From an uncultured Lachnospiraceae bacterium (lineage in GTDB: Bacteria > Bacillota > Clostridia > Lachnospirales > Lachnospiraceae): DNA of 28,538 nt. This document shows positions 8,043 to 15,502 of this stretch, one piece after another. The stretch spans positions 1-28,538 of the forward strand of contig CAKRGM010000032.1 in assembly GCA_934330725.1 (NCBI GenBank), in the 5' to 3' direction. Made by a program: the position numbers and the translations under genes. Under the pieces are notes generated by a model that had not been told where the DNA came from, made no database searches, and worked only from the letters and a program-made list of their open reading frames with translations. How positions within the stretch are numbered: position 1 is the stretch's first letter; the number at the start of each line of letters is the position of its first letter.

Positions 8043-9596
8043 ATGAGAATTAATACAAATATAAGTGCGGTTATTGCAAATAACGCATTGCAGAATGCGC
8101 AGACAAGATTATCAAAATCAATAGAGAGGCTTTCATCCGGATATAAAATAAACAGTTCGGCTGATGATGCAGCAGGCTGCGCAATTTCTGAAAAAATGAG
8201 AATGCAGCTTAGAGGACTTGAAAGATCAAAAAACAATTCTACAGATGGAGTATCTGTATTAAATACTGCTGAAGGCGGAATTGCAGAGATTCAGAGCATG
8301 TTATCACGTATGAAGGAACTTACGGTACAGGCTACAAGTGATACAAATTCAGATACTGACCGTGCTGCAATCCAGGAAGAAATAGACAGTATTAACGATG
8401 AAATTAACAGAATTTCAGGGGATACGGAATTTAATACACAGACATTGCTTGATGGCGGACTTAACAGAAGAGTGTATTCGGACTGTCCGGGCGTTAATCA
8501 GCTTGAATGCAGTGACAATATAGTATCAGGTAATTATGGAATTACAATAACACAGGATGCCAGACAGGCAGTGATTGTCGGTGATTCTAACATAAGTATG
8601 TCGGCTTCTGACAGAATTACTGCGGATCAGGCCGGAAGTATCATGGTTAATGGATATAAGATAAATATAAATGAGGGTGATGACCTTAATGCAGTAATGG
8701 AAAAGATTATAGCGGGCGTTGATAAAACCGGTGGAAGTGCATTTGCAATCAGTGAAAATGCTACAAATGATACACTGGCAAATGGAACAAAATACGCAGG
8801 ATATGCTCCATCCACACAATATTCCGGAAACAGACTGGTAATTATGACAGATACATATGGAAGTAATCAGACCATTTCCCTTACATGCAGTAATCAGAAT
8901 CTTGCTAATATTCTTGGAATAACAGATGCAGGGACTGAAGAAGGCATACAGGCTCATGGAAGTGATGTAAAGGCAGACTTTACTACAGGCACTGATGGAA
9001 AAAGAACAGGATTTGATGACAGTGCGATATTATCTACAGAGGGAACGGTAGTTACTGTAAGGGATGTAAACAATAAAGTGTTTAAATTTGATGTTCCGGG
9101 CAATACAACAGGAACAGTTTTCTCAGATACAGCAAAAAATGATGGAGAATCAACAGTAACTAATGCCAAAAGCAGGGAGATAGTACAGGAAGTAACTGAT
9201 ATAGGGGTTATGAGTATTCATGTAGGAGCTAATGAAAATCAGACAATAAAGATTAATATTCCTGCTGTTACAGCATATTCAATTGGAACACAAAATGTAA
9301 ATGTTATGACAAATGTTACGGCGTCACAGGCAATTGCTACTATTGATAAGGCAATTGATACTGTTAACGGAATAAGATCTAAAATAGGTGCATATCAGAA
9401 CAGATTTGACAGTACAAACAGCAATTTAGGTTCTGTAATAGAAAATGTTAATTCATCTATATCAGCAATGATAGATACTGATATGGCTGAGGAAATGACG
9501 GAATACACTTCGCTTAATGTACTTACACAGGCTGCTACATCAATTCTTTCACAGGCAAATGAAAGACCATCAACAGTTCTTCAGTTATTGCAGTAA
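8043..9596 (+). CDS. Flagellin with internal IN motif
   Basis: Flagellin is the filament subunit exported through the flagellar type III system. The 517-aa protein has the canonical N-terminal D0/D1 (INTNISAVIANNALQ, LSSGYKINSSADDAAG, VLNTAEGGIAEIQSMLSRMK) and C-terminal D1/D0 (IDKAIDTVNGIRSKIGAYQN, ending in SQANERPSTVLQLLQ). Between them, residues ~197-292 (GSIMVNGYKININEGDD through LANILGI) look like the flagellin IN motif known from FlgK/FliD-type proteins, which makes this longer than a minimal flagellin. Four cysteines are present (C46, C148, C156, C282), which is unusual; C46 sits in AAGCAISEKM, where most flagellins have AAGLAIS. The ATG follows a GGAGA SD. A FliS-like gene comes next, so flagellin and chaperone are probably co-transcribed. 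Confidence 0.96.
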   Translation: MRINTNISAVIANNALQNAQTRLSKSIERLSSGYKINSSADDAAGCAISEKMRMQLRGLERSKNNSTDGVSVLNTAEGGIAEIQSMLSRMKELTVQATSDTNSDTDRAAIQEEIDSINDEINRISGDTEFNTQTLLDGGLNRRVYSDCPGVNQLECSDNIVSGNYGITITQDARQAVIVGDSNISMSASDRITADQAGSIMVNGYKININEGDDLNAVMEKIIAGVDKTGGSAFAISENATNDTLANGTKYAGYAPSTQYSGNRLVIMTDTYGSNQTISLTCSNQNLANILGITDAGTEEGIQAHGSDVKADFTTGTDGKRTGFDDSAILSTEGTVVTVRDVNNKVFKFDVPGNTTGTVFSDTAKNDGESTVTNAKSREIVQEVTDIGVMSIHVGANENQTIKINIPAVTAYSIGTQNVNVMTNVTASQAIATIDKAIDTVNGIRSKIGAYQNRFDSTNSNLGSVIENVNSSISAMIDTDMAEEMTEYTSLNVLTQAATSILSQANERPSTVLQLLQ

Positions 9597-9624
9597 TTAT
9601 TGTTAAAGTAGAATGGAGATTATA

Positions 9625-10089
9625 ATGGATAAGGATTTGATAAAGACGTATTCGTTCAGGATATCTCAGGCATCAAGAACAGATTTGATAGTAATAATGT
9701 ATGATATGGCTATAGATTATTTAGGTGATGCCAGGAGTTTTTTGAATAAATCGGACATGAAAGAGTTCCATGACAGCATTAAAAAGGCAAAAAGAGTAAT
9801 AGATTCATTGTCAACATCACTTGATATGCAGTATGAAATATCTGTGCAGTTATACAAGGAATATATGGTTTTAAGTAAGATATTGCAGAATGCAGGAAAT
9901 AACAAAGATGAGAGCCAGATTGTCAGACTAATTGCGATGCTTAAGACGTTAAGAAAATCATTTTATGAAGTCAGTAAACAGGATACATCGGGAACTGTTA
10001 TGAAAAACACACAGCAGGTATACGCAGGTCTTACATATTCAAATACTGGAAGCAGTAATGAGGTTTATTTAAGGGATGGTTTTAAATAA
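9625..10089 (+). CDS. fliS: FliS-like flagellin export chaperone
   Basis: This is a 154-aa all-helical protein. Its start, ISQASRTDLIVIMYDMAIDYLGDA, has the FliS pattern (QA-x-P/R-x-x-L-I-x-M-x-Y-D-x-A), and it lies 28 nt after flagellin, the usual FliS position. FliS binds the disordered C-terminus of flagellin in the cytosol, prevents early polymerisation and guides it to the export gate. It is slightly longer than typical FliS (about 125-135 aa), with a Ser/Thr/Asn-rich tail. An in-frame ATG at 9613 overlaps the SD itself (ATGGAG); the ATG at 9625, 8 nt after GGAG, is the likelier start. The FliS call rests on the N-terminal motif and gene order. No clear terminator follows before the convergent gene at 10131. 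Confidence 0.8.
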   Translation: MDKDLIKTYSFRISQASRTDLIVIMYDMAIDYLGDARSFLNKSDMKEFHDSIKKAKRVIDSLSTSLDMQYEISVQLYKEYMVLSKILQNAGNNKDESQIVRLIAMLKTLRKSFYEVSKQDTSGTVMKNTQQVYAGLTYSNTGSSNEVYLRDGFK

Positions 10090-10130
10090 ATGCAGGTTTT
10101 AAACCGGTTATGATGTTATGCCATTATTAT

Positions 10131-10484
10131 TTATCTTTTGCGGATATTTTTAAGAATCCTGTCATACTGGCAGTACATTTTCTGCACTTCATTTTCCAGT
10201 GTATAGTAGTGAGCTATGTAGGGAACAAGTAATAATAAAAGCAGTACAGTTAATAATATCAGTGGGGCTGAGTCAAGGATAAGGACCAGTCCCACTGATA
10301 TTATTGTCATTATGGCAAAGGTCACAGTGACAATAAGATGTATCAGCCGTTCGTGCTGAAAAAATGATATCTGTATCAGATGTTCGTTCATTATGTCATT
10401 CCAGTCAGTTTCATTTGATGGTGAATTAAGTAATTCATCTATCCGTTTACGGTATTCAATAATTCTTCTTTTCAAGTGTATCAC
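10131..10484 (-). CDS. Small two-TM membrane protein coupled to the carboxypeptidase gene
   Basis: This protein of about 117 aa is not recognised. It has a basic, helical N-terminus (KRRIIEYRKRIDELL), a short acidic stretch, then two adjacent hydrophobic segments (LIVTVTFAIMTIISVGLVLI and a Leu-rich LILLTVLLLLLLVPYIAHYY), and a charged tail ending KNIRKR. Both ends would lie in the cytosol. It follows the D,D-carboxypeptidase gene with a GTGA overlap (10481-10484): the GTG start overlaps the TGA stop, a typical translational-coupling junction. An alternative TTG start at 10475 has AAGGTG 6 nt upstream. The coupling suggests a role with the carboxypeptidase in the envelope, but no function can be assigned. 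Confidence 0.7.
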   Translation of the reverse strand: MIHLKRRIIEYRKRIDELLNSPSNETDWNDIMNEHLIQISFFQHERLIHLIVTVTFAIMTIISVGLVLILDSAPLILLTVLLLLLLVPYIAHYYTLENEVQKMYCQYDRILKNIRKR

Positions 10485-11881
10485 CTTACTTTATGAAATC
10501 TTCTGCGTCTTTTGTATAGGCGGTTGTCATTTTCATGGCGTATCTTTAATATATAAAACACAACTATTATCAAAATAATAATAACAAGCAGAACCCATAG
10601 ATTTACTGATATACAGAATTTTGACTTTAATGTATTATTCTGGGTGTTATTGGTGATGTATGGAAGATTACTGTTTCCATCCCATGCATCAGGCTTTGAC
10701 AGAATCAAAGTTGTTGCGCCAACCGTATTATCACCATACATAAAATTAATTCCCGTGGAATAGCTTCCATTATCAGTTGTCTTAGTGTAATTGCTATCAG
10801 CAGTAAGATGAATTGCACTTGTAGATGCTGAATTAGGAATAGTAAGTGGAGTGGCACTAAGTTTAAAACTTAAGTCATATTTGCTGAATACGGCTGAATT
10901 ATAATAATTAGTACTGTTAAATAATGAACTTATTGTATCACTTGATGCTGTTATCTTTTTAAAGTTTGTAAATCCCCAGTCAAACAGGGAACGTGTATCT
11001 TTAAATCTGTCGTCATCTGTAGATTTGAAGCATACACAGATAAGACGCATTCCGTCTTTTTCTGCAAATGTTACAAGAGTCGAGCCTGACTGATCAGTAT
11101 AACCGGTTTTACCACCTTTGCAGTATTCATAGTAATATTCACGGCCTTCGAGCATTTTGTGACGATGTTTAAAGGTACGGGGCTGTGAAGTCATATTTGT
11201 TGGTGGTATTGTGTATGAATCTGCAGTTGAATCGATACTGACGAATATTGAGTTATTGTAACAGCCACGGGCTATCATTGCCATATCATATGCGGTTGTA
11301 TAATGATCAGGATCATAAAGACCGCTTGCATTATTAAAATGTGAATCGATTGCACCAAGCTCTTTTGCACGTTTATTCATCATATCTACAAAATTACTGA
11401 GATTGCCGCCAACATGCTCGGCAAGTCCGTAAGCAACTTCATTTGCAGAGTAGAGTAAAAGTGCGTGCAACGCCTGGTCTACGGTATACTGCTCCCCTGC
11501 TTTTGTGCCAAGATTGGCATCTTCCCATGTAATAGAATTGGCAGCTTCGCTTGAGAAAGTAACTGTTTCATTAAGGCTGCAGTTTTCTATTGTAAGAAGA
11601 CCGGTAAGGATTTTTGTTGTACTTGCAGGATAATATTTATCGTGTGGATTTTTCTGGTAAAGGATACCACCTGTATCAGCATCAATAAGTATGGCACTGT
11701 CAGAAACAATCGAAGGGGCTTCCGGCCATGACAAATTGCTGGTTTCTGCAGCTGTTGCAGTAATACAATGGCCTGATGTTACAGATATAAAAAATATAAG
11801 GATAAGCAGAAATGAAAAGCCTTTCTTTAAATAGGAAGAAATCCTGCTTTTTTGTGAACAATTAAATAATATACGTTTCAT
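10481..11881 (-). CDS. D-alanyl-D-alanine carboxypeptidase, DacF/PBP5 type (S11)
   Basis: This is a 466-aa penicillin-binding protein that trims the terminal D-Ala from peptidoglycan stem peptides outside the membrane, which limits crosslinking. It has a signal peptide (hydrophobic FSFLLILIFFISV, cleavage probably near TATAAET) and the three active-site motifs: S87-T-T-K90 (PASTTKIL), S145-A-N147 (LYSANEVAYGL) and K258-T-G260 (GGKTGYTDQSG). A beta-rich domain follows, then a C-terminal TM anchor (LWVLLVIIILIIVVFYILKI) and a basic tail (YKRRRRFHK). Most S11 enzymes use an amphipathic helix at this end, so the full TM anchor is a variation. The frame extends to an ATG at 11944, but the ATG at 11881 has GGAG 8 nt upstream and starts the signal peptide cleanly. 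Confidence 0.93.
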   Translation of the reverse strand: MKRILFNCSQKSRISSYLKKGFSFLLILIFFISVTSGHCITATAAETSNLSWPEAPSIVSDSAILIDADTGGILYQKNPHDKYYPASTTKILTGLLTIENCSLNETVTFSSEAANSITWEDANLGTKAGEQYTVDQALHALLLYSANEVAYGLAEHVGGNLSNFVDMMNKRAKELGAIDSHFNNASGLYDPDHYTTAYDMAMIARGCYNNSIFVSIDSTADSYTIPPTNMTSQPRTFKHRHKMLEGREYYYEYCKGGKTGYTDQSGSTLVTFAEKDGMRLICVCFKSTDDDRFKDTRSLFDWGFTNFKKITASSDTISSLFNSTNYYNSAVFSKYDLSFKLSATPLTIPNSASTSAIHLTADSNYTKTTDNGSYSTGINFMYGDNTVGATTLILSKPDAWDGNSNLPYITNNTQNNTLKSKFCISVNLWVLLVIIILIIVVFYILKIRHENDNRLYKRRRRFHKVR

Positions 11882-11950
11882 TATAAATCTCCATTCTACG
11901 CATTTATGAATATATAAATATAAGTACAATATACCCTTGGTCATATTAAA

Positions 11951-11979
11951 ATATTACAGCCATAATTGTACAGTATCAA
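11951..11979 (-). promoter_or_regulatory. Sigma-A promoter of the carboxypeptidase operon
   Basis: On the minus strand TTGATA (11979-11974) and TAATAT (11956-11951) are 17 nt apart, placing the transcript start about 60 nt before the ATG at 11881. Confidence 0.6.
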
Positions 11980-12040
11980 TTTTCAGATGTAAAGCGTAAA
12001 AAGGTGTCAGCGCAATTTTATACGCACATGGTTTTAGAAC

Positions 12041-12093
12041 AAAAAAAATAAAAGCCCCACGACCTAGCTCCTTGACTAAACCATAAGACTTTT
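12041..12093 (-). terminator. Intrinsic terminator of tRNA-Lys
   Basis: An 18-bp stem with many G-U pairs (AAAAGTCTTATG paired with CGTGGGGCTTTT, extended inward by TTTAG/CTAGG) has an 8-nt loop and is followed by T-rich sequence on the minus strand ending in a run of eight T (12048-12041). It begins a few bases after the tRNA 3' end. Confidence 0.8.
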
Positions 12094-12097
12094 CTAG

Positions 12098-12170
12098 TGC
12101 GCCGCCAGGGGTTCGAACCCTGGACACCCTGATTAAGAGTCAGGTGCTCTACCAACTGAGCTAGCGGCGC
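12098..12170 (-). tRNA. tRNA-Lys (anticodon CTT)
   Basis: This is a 73-nt cloverleaf on the minus strand. The acceptor stem GCGCCGC/GCGGCGC pairs fully, the D arm reads GCTCAGTTGGTAGAGC, the anticodon stem CCTGA/TCAGG holds loop CTCTTAA with anticodon CTT (reads AAG), and the T arm is CAGGG-TTCGAAC-CCCTG. The discriminator base is A. The 3' CCA is not encoded, so it must be added after transcription. It has its own promoter and terminator and stands alone. Confidence 0.97.
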
Positions 12171-12210
12171 TTAAGTATTTTATTGATGCGCTGTCTCAAG
12201 CACAAAAAGG

Positions 12211-12239
12211 ATTATATATTACTTAAAAGAAAAATGCAA
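12211..12239 (-). promoter_or_regulatory. Sigma-A promoter of tRNA-Lys
   Basis: On the minus strand TTGCAT (12239-12234) and TATAAT (12216-12211) are separated by 17 nt. The -10 is perfect and lies about 40 nt upstream of the mature tRNA 5' end. Confidence 0.75.
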
Positions 12240-12290
12240 GCTTTTTTTTGTATTTATTTAAATACAATTTAATAATTTATTGTTTTTTAA

Positions 12291-12319
12291 TTGCTATGGC
12301 TAATAAAACTATTTATAAT
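12291..12319 (+). promoter_or_regulatory. Sigma-A promoter of the AI-2E transporter gene
   Basis: TTGCTA (12291-12296) and TATAAT (12314-12319) have a 17-nt spacer. The leader to the ATG at 12440 is about 115 nt and AT-rich, with no clear structure. Confidence 0.6.
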
Positions 12320-12439
12320 TTTATTATGTAATCACTTTTTATAGTGATATTTCAGCAGTAAATCCATTTATTTGAGAATTAAAGACGAATAAATGATAAA
12401 AAATATTAGATGGATATAGTAAAAGAGGAATTTATATTT

Positions 12440-13774
12440 ATGATAAATAACGATAATCTGAACAGTGATACACAACAGAGCAGTAAAAAAGAAAATATAC
12501 AAAGCAAAGAAAATGATATTGAGCACAACAATAATTTGTCAGAAGACCCGAAGGGGTTACAGACAAATGAAGTTCCTGAAAGTAAAAATGTATTTAAAGC
12601 TAATCATAAGTACTTTACAATTATGATATATGCCCTGGCGTTTGTAGCCGGTACAATTCTTATTTATAAGTTCATTGGTCATTTTGGAGATACAATGTCG
12701 TATATAGGTGACTTTATTTCCATGATATCCCCATTTCTTGTAGGCATATTTATTGCATTTGTATTATATCCGCTTGTAAAAATGCTGTATAAGACAGTAT
12801 TTACCGGCTGGTTTAAAGTCAAGTCGGAAAAATGTGCCAAGATGCTTTCTATTCTGGTTGCTTATATTATTGCAATAGGGATAATTGCGATTCTTATGGT
12901 ATTTATAATACCACAGATATATGAAAGTCTTAAGGAAATCTCGGAGCAGATGCCGGTATGGTATGATAATATAGTAGCATTTCTCAAGAATTTTGAGGAA
13001 TCTCATAAGGATTGGGATTTTATAAATTATGATACAATAAACCAAAGAATAGAGTCAGCACTGCCATCTATTATTGATTATCTTTCAAAGCTGATGACTA
13101 ATGCTATTCCTGTAATATTTACTACTTCAATGGCAATTGTAAAGGGCGTAATTAATTTTATAATAGCAATTATGGTGTCGGTGTATATGATTTCAGATCA
13201 TAAGAATCTGTTTTATGAATTTAAGAGACTTTTATATGCGGTCCTGCCTAAGAAAGCAGCTGATACTACTAAGAGGGTAGTATATGAGAGCGGACGTATA
13301 TTTACAAGCTTTATATTTGGAAAAGCACTTGATTCACTGATTATTGGAATTATCTGTTTTATCTGTATGATGATTTTTAAATTCCCATATGCAGTTCTTA
13401 TAAGTGTTATTGTTGGAATAACAAATATGATTCCGTATTTTGGTCCATATATCGGGGGTGTTATCGGTGGAATAATAATTGTACTTGTTAATCCTATAAA
13501 GGTTATTTTCTTTGCAATACTTATTCTTGTAATACAGCAGTTTGATGGATTATATCTTGGACCGAAGATACTTGGCGATAAAACAGGGCTTAAGCCTCTA
13601 TGGGTTATATTTTCAATAACTGTCGGCGGAAGTCTTTTTGGAATAATAGGAATGTTTCTTGGTGTTCCATGTGTGGCAGTAATAAGATATATACTTGATC
13701 TTATTATCACTCATTTTCTTAAAAAAAAGAATGTTGAGGTTAAGCCGTATAAACATCCGGACAGAATGATATAA
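12440..13774 (+). CDS. AI-2E family transporter (UPF0118)
   Basis: This is a 444-aa integral membrane protein. After a hydrophilic, Asn/Ser/Glu-rich N-terminal extension of about 55 residues come two TM segments (YFTIMIYALAFVAGTILIYK, ISPFLVGIFIAFVLYPLV), a third (LSILVAYIIAIGIIAILMVF), an extracellular-size amphipathic stretch, and a C-terminal helix bundle with the conserved region GITNMIPYFGPYIGGVIGG followed by QQFDGLYLGPKILGDKTGL. These are hallmarks of PF01594. Members have been linked to AI-2 export (YdgG/TqsA) or to sodium/proton antiport, so the substrate cannot be read from the sequence. The ATG at 12410 lacks an SD; the ATG at 12440 has AGAGGA 10 nt upstream. The gene is a single unit with promoter at 12291 and terminator at 13943. 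Confidence 0.9.
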   Translation: MINNDNLNSDTQQSSKKENIQSKENDIEHNNNLSEDPKGLQTNEVPESKNVFKANHKYFTIMIYALAFVAGTILIYKFIGHFGDTMSYIGDFISMISPFLVGIFIAFVLYPLVKMLYKTVFTGWFKVKSEKCAKMLSILVAYIIAIGIIAILMVFIIPQIYESLKEISEQMPVWYDNIVAFLKNFEESHKDWDFINYDTINQRIESALPSIIDYLSKLMTNAIPVIFTTSMAIVKGVINFIIAIMVSVYMISDHKNLFYEFKRLLYAVLPKKAADTTKRVVYESGRIFTSFIFGKALDSLIIGIICFICMMIFKFPYAVLISVIVGITNMIPYFGPYIGGVIGGIIIVLVNPIKVIFFAILILVIQQFDGLYLGPKILGDKTGLKPLWVIFSITVGGSLFGIIGMFLGVPCVAVIRYILDLIITHFLKKKNVEVKPYKHPDRMI

Positions 13775-13942
13775 CATATGCTATTTGCATTTTCCATGGG
13801 GTTTTCCGCAGATTGTATCGTGAACATATTTCCATGACCGGTTAAAGCAAAGAAATTTCCGGTTCAGGCGTTTATGTATATAAAAATGATAAGACATGCG
13901 CTGTACAAGAGAGCAGAAGCATTTCATAGGATATCTCTTTCT

Positions 13943-13987
13943 AAAACGTTTACGCATTTATATTTACAATGCGTAAACGTTTTATTT
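13943..13987. terminator. Bidirectional intrinsic terminator (16-bp perfect stem)
   Basis: AAAACGTTTACGCATT (13943-13958) and its exact complement (13968-13983) enclose a 9-nt loop, with T-rich flanks on both strands. It lies between the convergent AI-2E transporter and trmB genes. The rest of the 287-nt gap (13775-14061) shows no gene I would support. Confidence 0.85.
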
Positions 13988-14061
13988 ATGGTTAATAATA
14001 TTATATGTTTAAAATTTAAAACGTTTCAATATTATTAAGACCTGGTGTCAGACAAAACAGG

Positions 14062-14721
14062 TTAAACAATGTCATCATGAGGTGCGCGTGATGCAATAAG
14101 CTTATTTATTGCATTTCCTGCGCTGGAGAATCTTTCTTCATATTCTGTCATGACATTGCCTGCATTTAATGATTCATCATTATGAAGGTCATATGTAAAT
14201 GCGTCAAGATTCCATCCTGATTCCTTTACCTCTTCGAGTGAAAAGTCAAAAAGAGCTCTGTTGTCTGTTTTAAACTCGACAACACCGTCTTCTTTTAAAA
14301 TAATATCGTAGCGGGCAAAGTACTGTCTTGAAGTAAGGCGGCGTTTGGCATGGCGGTCTTTTGGCCATGGGTCGGAAAAGTTAAGATATATGCGGTCAAC
14401 TTCGTGAGGACCAAATACTTCACATATATTTTCTGCATCCATTCTTATAAATCTAAGGTTAGGAAGTTCAAGTTCAGTCTGCTTTTCAACAGCTCTTAAA
14501 AGTACACTTGAATATTTTTCTATGCCTACATAATTAACATTTGGATTTTGCTGTGCAAGGGTCGTGATAAAACGGCCTTTGCCCATACCAATTTCTATAC
14601 GTATGGGATTATTATTTTTAAATACATCATGCCAGGTGCCTTTCATGCCAAGCGGCTCTGTAAATACATATTCATTTTCAACCATAACTTCCCTTGCACC
14701 GGGAACATTTCTAAGTCTCAT
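14062..14721 (-). CDS. trmB: tRNA (guanine-N7-)-methyltransferase
   Basis: TrmB uses S-adenosylmethionine to make m7G at position 46 in the variable loop of many tRNAs. The 219-aa protein shows the SAM motif IEIGMGKGRFI (residues 42-52), YVGIEKY, and the family signature LNFSDPWPKDRHAKRRLT (113-130), followed by FKTDNRALFDFS. Length is normal for the family. A frame extension to the ATG at 14748 has no SD; the ATG at 14721 follows AAAGGA by 9 nt and gives the standard MRLRNVPGA start. Transcription is from the promoter at 14773-14801 and stops at the shared terminator at 13943. It stands apart from other tRNA-modification genes. Confidence 0.95.
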   Translation of the reverse strand: MRLRNVPGAREVMVENEYVFTEPLGMKGTWHDVFKNNNPIRIEIGMGKGRFITTLAQQNPNVNYVGIEKYSSVLLRAVEKQTELELPNLRFIRMDAENICEVFGPHEVDRIYLNFSDPWPKDRHAKRRLTSRQYFARYDIILKEDGVVEFKTDNRALFDFSLEEVKESGWNLDAFTYDLHNDESLNAGNVMTEYEERFSSAGNAINKLIASRAPHDDIV

Positions 14722-14772
14722 TAAAATTAATCCTTTCTGAAAATACATTAAATAATTTTTAAATATGGATAG

Positions 14773-14801
14773 ATTATAATATATACAAAAAAATTGTACA
14801 A
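14773..14801 (-). promoter_or_regulatory. Sigma-A promoter of trmB
   Basis: On the minus strand TTGTAC (14801-14796) and TATAAT (14778-14773) are 17 nt apart, about 50 nt upstream of the trmB start. Confidence 0.65.
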
Positions 14802-15001
14802 GGAAAGTATAATTGGGGCGGGTTATTTTAAGATAACTTATAATGGTTATATAAATAACAGTTAATAATAGTTATATAAATAATATATAAACAAATAATT
14901 TAAACGTAAGGATTTAAATGGAAAATTAATATTGTAACAGCTGGAGATAATACATTTGAAACTATAAAGTTTTAACAGATAAGAAAGGTATGGTGATAGT
15001 T

Positions 15002-15349
15002 ATGGCACTTCAGTATGGTTACGATGACTCTTATGATGAGTATCACTTTCCACCGGCACATAATTCGTTTGATGATTATAATTATGACAATGATGGCTAT
15101 GAGCAATATAACGGCAGCAGTGATTATGACAATGATGGCTATGAGTACGCGCAGCACAGATATGATGAGTATAACTGCTATATAGATGATGATTATTTAT
15201 ATAACTGTAATGCATGTTCTGATAGTGATTGTACCGGACTTGTTGTAAGTGGAGAGGGAAAAGCCGACGAGCTTAATGACTACAGGGATATGTATAAGTT
15301 TGGAAAACCTTATGGTATTAATAAGAAAAAAAACAATAAAAAATATTAA
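15002..15349 (+). CDS. Tyr/Asp-rich small protein with central Cys cluster, unknown function
   Basis: This 115-aa protein is not recognised. Residues 1-66 are extremely rich in Tyr, Asp and Asn (QYGYDDSYDEYHF, repeated YDNDGYE). They are followed by a cluster of four cysteines (C59, C69, C72, C77 in NCNACSDSDC), a short ordinary segment (GLVVSGEGKADELNDYRDMYKFG) and a Lys/Asn tail (KKKNNKKY). There is no signal peptide or TM segment. A metal-binding or disordered acidic protein is conceivable. The start is uncertain: ATG at 14990, GTG at 14993 and ATG at 15002 are in frame; 15002 has GGTGAT upstream at SD distance. The AT-rich upstream region shows no clean promoter. The terminator at 15416 separates it from the DUF5685-type gene, so it is not certain to belong to that unit. 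The composition and proper ending argue for a real gene, though it is the weakest of the longer calls. Confidence 0.6.
   Translation: MALQYGYDDSYDEYHFPPAHNSFDDYNYDNDGYEQYNGSSDYDNDGYEYAQHRYDEYNCYIDDDYLYNCNACSDSDCTGLVVSGEGKADELNDYRDMYKFGKPYGINKKKNNKKY
15081..15145 (+). repeat. 23-nt direct repeat inside the Tyr/Asp-rich gene
   Basis: The 23-nt unit encoding YDNDGYE occurs exactly at 15081-15103 and 15123-15145, a 42-nt (14-codon) period. It points to in-frame duplication and possible length variation of this gene between strains. Confidence 0.8.
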
Positions 15350-15415
15350 GATTTTATTATTTATCATTTGCTGTAATTGACGTAAAATCCTACATGTTAT
15401 ATTATAGCAAAGTAT

Positions 15416-15450
15416 AGGGGCATTGTCTCACTAATGCCCCTGTTTTGCTT
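15416..15450 (+). terminator. Intrinsic terminator upstream of the DUF5685-type gene
   Basis: AGGGGCATT (15416-15424) pairs with AATGCCCCT (15433-15441) around an 8-nt loop and is followed by GTTTTGCTTT. Outer AGCAAA/TTTGCT arms extend it. It ends the small-protein transcript or acts as an attenuator for the genes downstream; I see no separate strong promoter between it and 15503. Confidence 0.75.
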
Positions 15451-15502
15451 TATGTCAGAGTATGGGAAGTTTTAATAAACCAGGAGGGGAAAATCAGATC
15501 GG

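Noticed and set aside
8526..8957. Long open frame antisense to flagellin (143 codons)
   Set aside because: It is fully inside flagellin, has no SD, and its Ile/Cys/Ser-rich composition is typical of a reverse-strand shadow.
12764..13710. Long reverse-strand frames inside the AI-2E transporter gene
   Set aside because: Repetitive Ile/Thr/Pro composition is produced by the complement of hydrophobic codons; there are no start signals.
13943..13983. Possible catabolite-response (cre) site, because of AACGTTTACGC
   Set aside because: It is one arm of a perfect 16-bp hairpin between convergent genes, which is better explained as a terminator.
13779..14040. Short open frames between the AI-2E transporter and trmB (about 17 codons at 13779 and about 50 codons near 13888)
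   Set aside because: No SD, no recognisable sequence, and the longer one runs through the bidirectional terminator.
14841..14894. AT-rich repeats (GTTATATAAATAA twice) as a possible origin or attachment site
   Set aside because: They are simple AT-rich intergenic sequence with no DnaA boxes, integrase gene or tRNA nearby.
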